Assembly (NCBI GenBank): GCA_964650405.1
Contig: CAZYTO010000321.1
Coordinates: forward strand, 1-5,763
Reading direction: 5' to 3'
DNA length: 5,763 nt
From: CAZYTO01 sp964650405
GTDB lineage: Bacteria; Acidobacteriota; Thermoanaerobaculia; Gp7-AA8
Under the pieces are notes generated by a model. That model did not search any database and was not told where the DNA came from. It saw only the letters and a list, made by a program, of their open reading frames with translations. A program made the translations under genes and the position numbers. Shown in pieces: positions 5,714 through 5,763 of this stretch; within the stretch, counting starts at the first letter, position 1; every line of letters begins with the position of its first letter.

Positions 5714-5763
5714 ACCTGCACACCGTTCCCGGTCGAGACGGCTATGCTCAACAGGTCGCCGAT
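5710..5763 (-). CDS. 3' end of an unidentified upstream operon gene (partial)
   Basis: A minus-strand frame enters from the right edge and reads IGDLLSIAVSTGNGVQV before TGA at 5712-5710. Third positions are mostly G or C, as in the neighbouring genes. The stop overlaps the GTG start of the maoC-like gene by four bases (GTGA, 5710-5713), the same junction style seen at 5219-5222 and 1094-1097. The frame one base away is closed by TAG close by. Seventeen residues are too few to assign a family. An acyl-CoA-related enzyme would fit the context, but that is a guess. Confidence 0.5.
   Translation of the reverse strand: MGDLLSIAVSTGNGVQV

Overview
The window is strongly GC-rich, with G or C at most third codon positions and tightly packed genes. 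This suggests a high-GC free-living bacterium. Two exported proteins (1-1097 and 3967-4824, minus strand) resemble, from memory of their motifs, lineage-specific secreted beta-sandwich families common in Acidobacteriota such as Thermoanaerobaculia. I offer that placement as a lead, not a proof. There is no rRNA, tRNA, CRISPR array, insertion sequence or phage gene, and no gene-free stretch above 300 bases.

Layout from left to right. (1) Minus strand: a PLP enzyme of the cystathionine gamma-synthase/lyase family (1094-2215), with an ATGA overlap onto an exported protein that runs off the left edge (1-1097). (2) Plus strand: a three-part c-di-GMP response regulator (2239-3954) with a receiver domain, a degenerate GGDEF-like middle and an EAL phosphodiesterase domain with nearly all catalytic residues. 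It is divergent from the PLP enzyme gene across only 23 bases, which hold back-to-back -10-like hexamers and no ribosome binding site. Both mRNAs may therefore be leaderless. (3) Minus strand, convergent with the regulator: a secreted 285-residue protein (3967-4824) with a strong Shine-Dalgarno site and its own 125-base upstream region, which carries a 13-base imperfect direct repeat. (4) Minus strand: an apparent operon entering from the right edge. It holds the last 17 codons of an unidentified gene (5710-5763), a MaoC/hotdog hydratase-like gene (5219-5713) and a 90-residue ORF (4950-5222) that looks like only the C-terminal tail of a SAM-dependent methyltransferase. The three are joined by GTGA and ATGA overlaps.

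Taken together, the window holds a sulfur amino acid enzyme, a second-messenger regulator, two surface or secreted proteins and a fragment of acyl-CoA metabolism. I see no single dedicated system. The most notable points are the compact divergent promoter, the apparently active EAL domain behind a dead GGDEF-like domain, the MaoC protein without the classical Asp/His pair, and the truncated but well-initiated methyltransferase tail.
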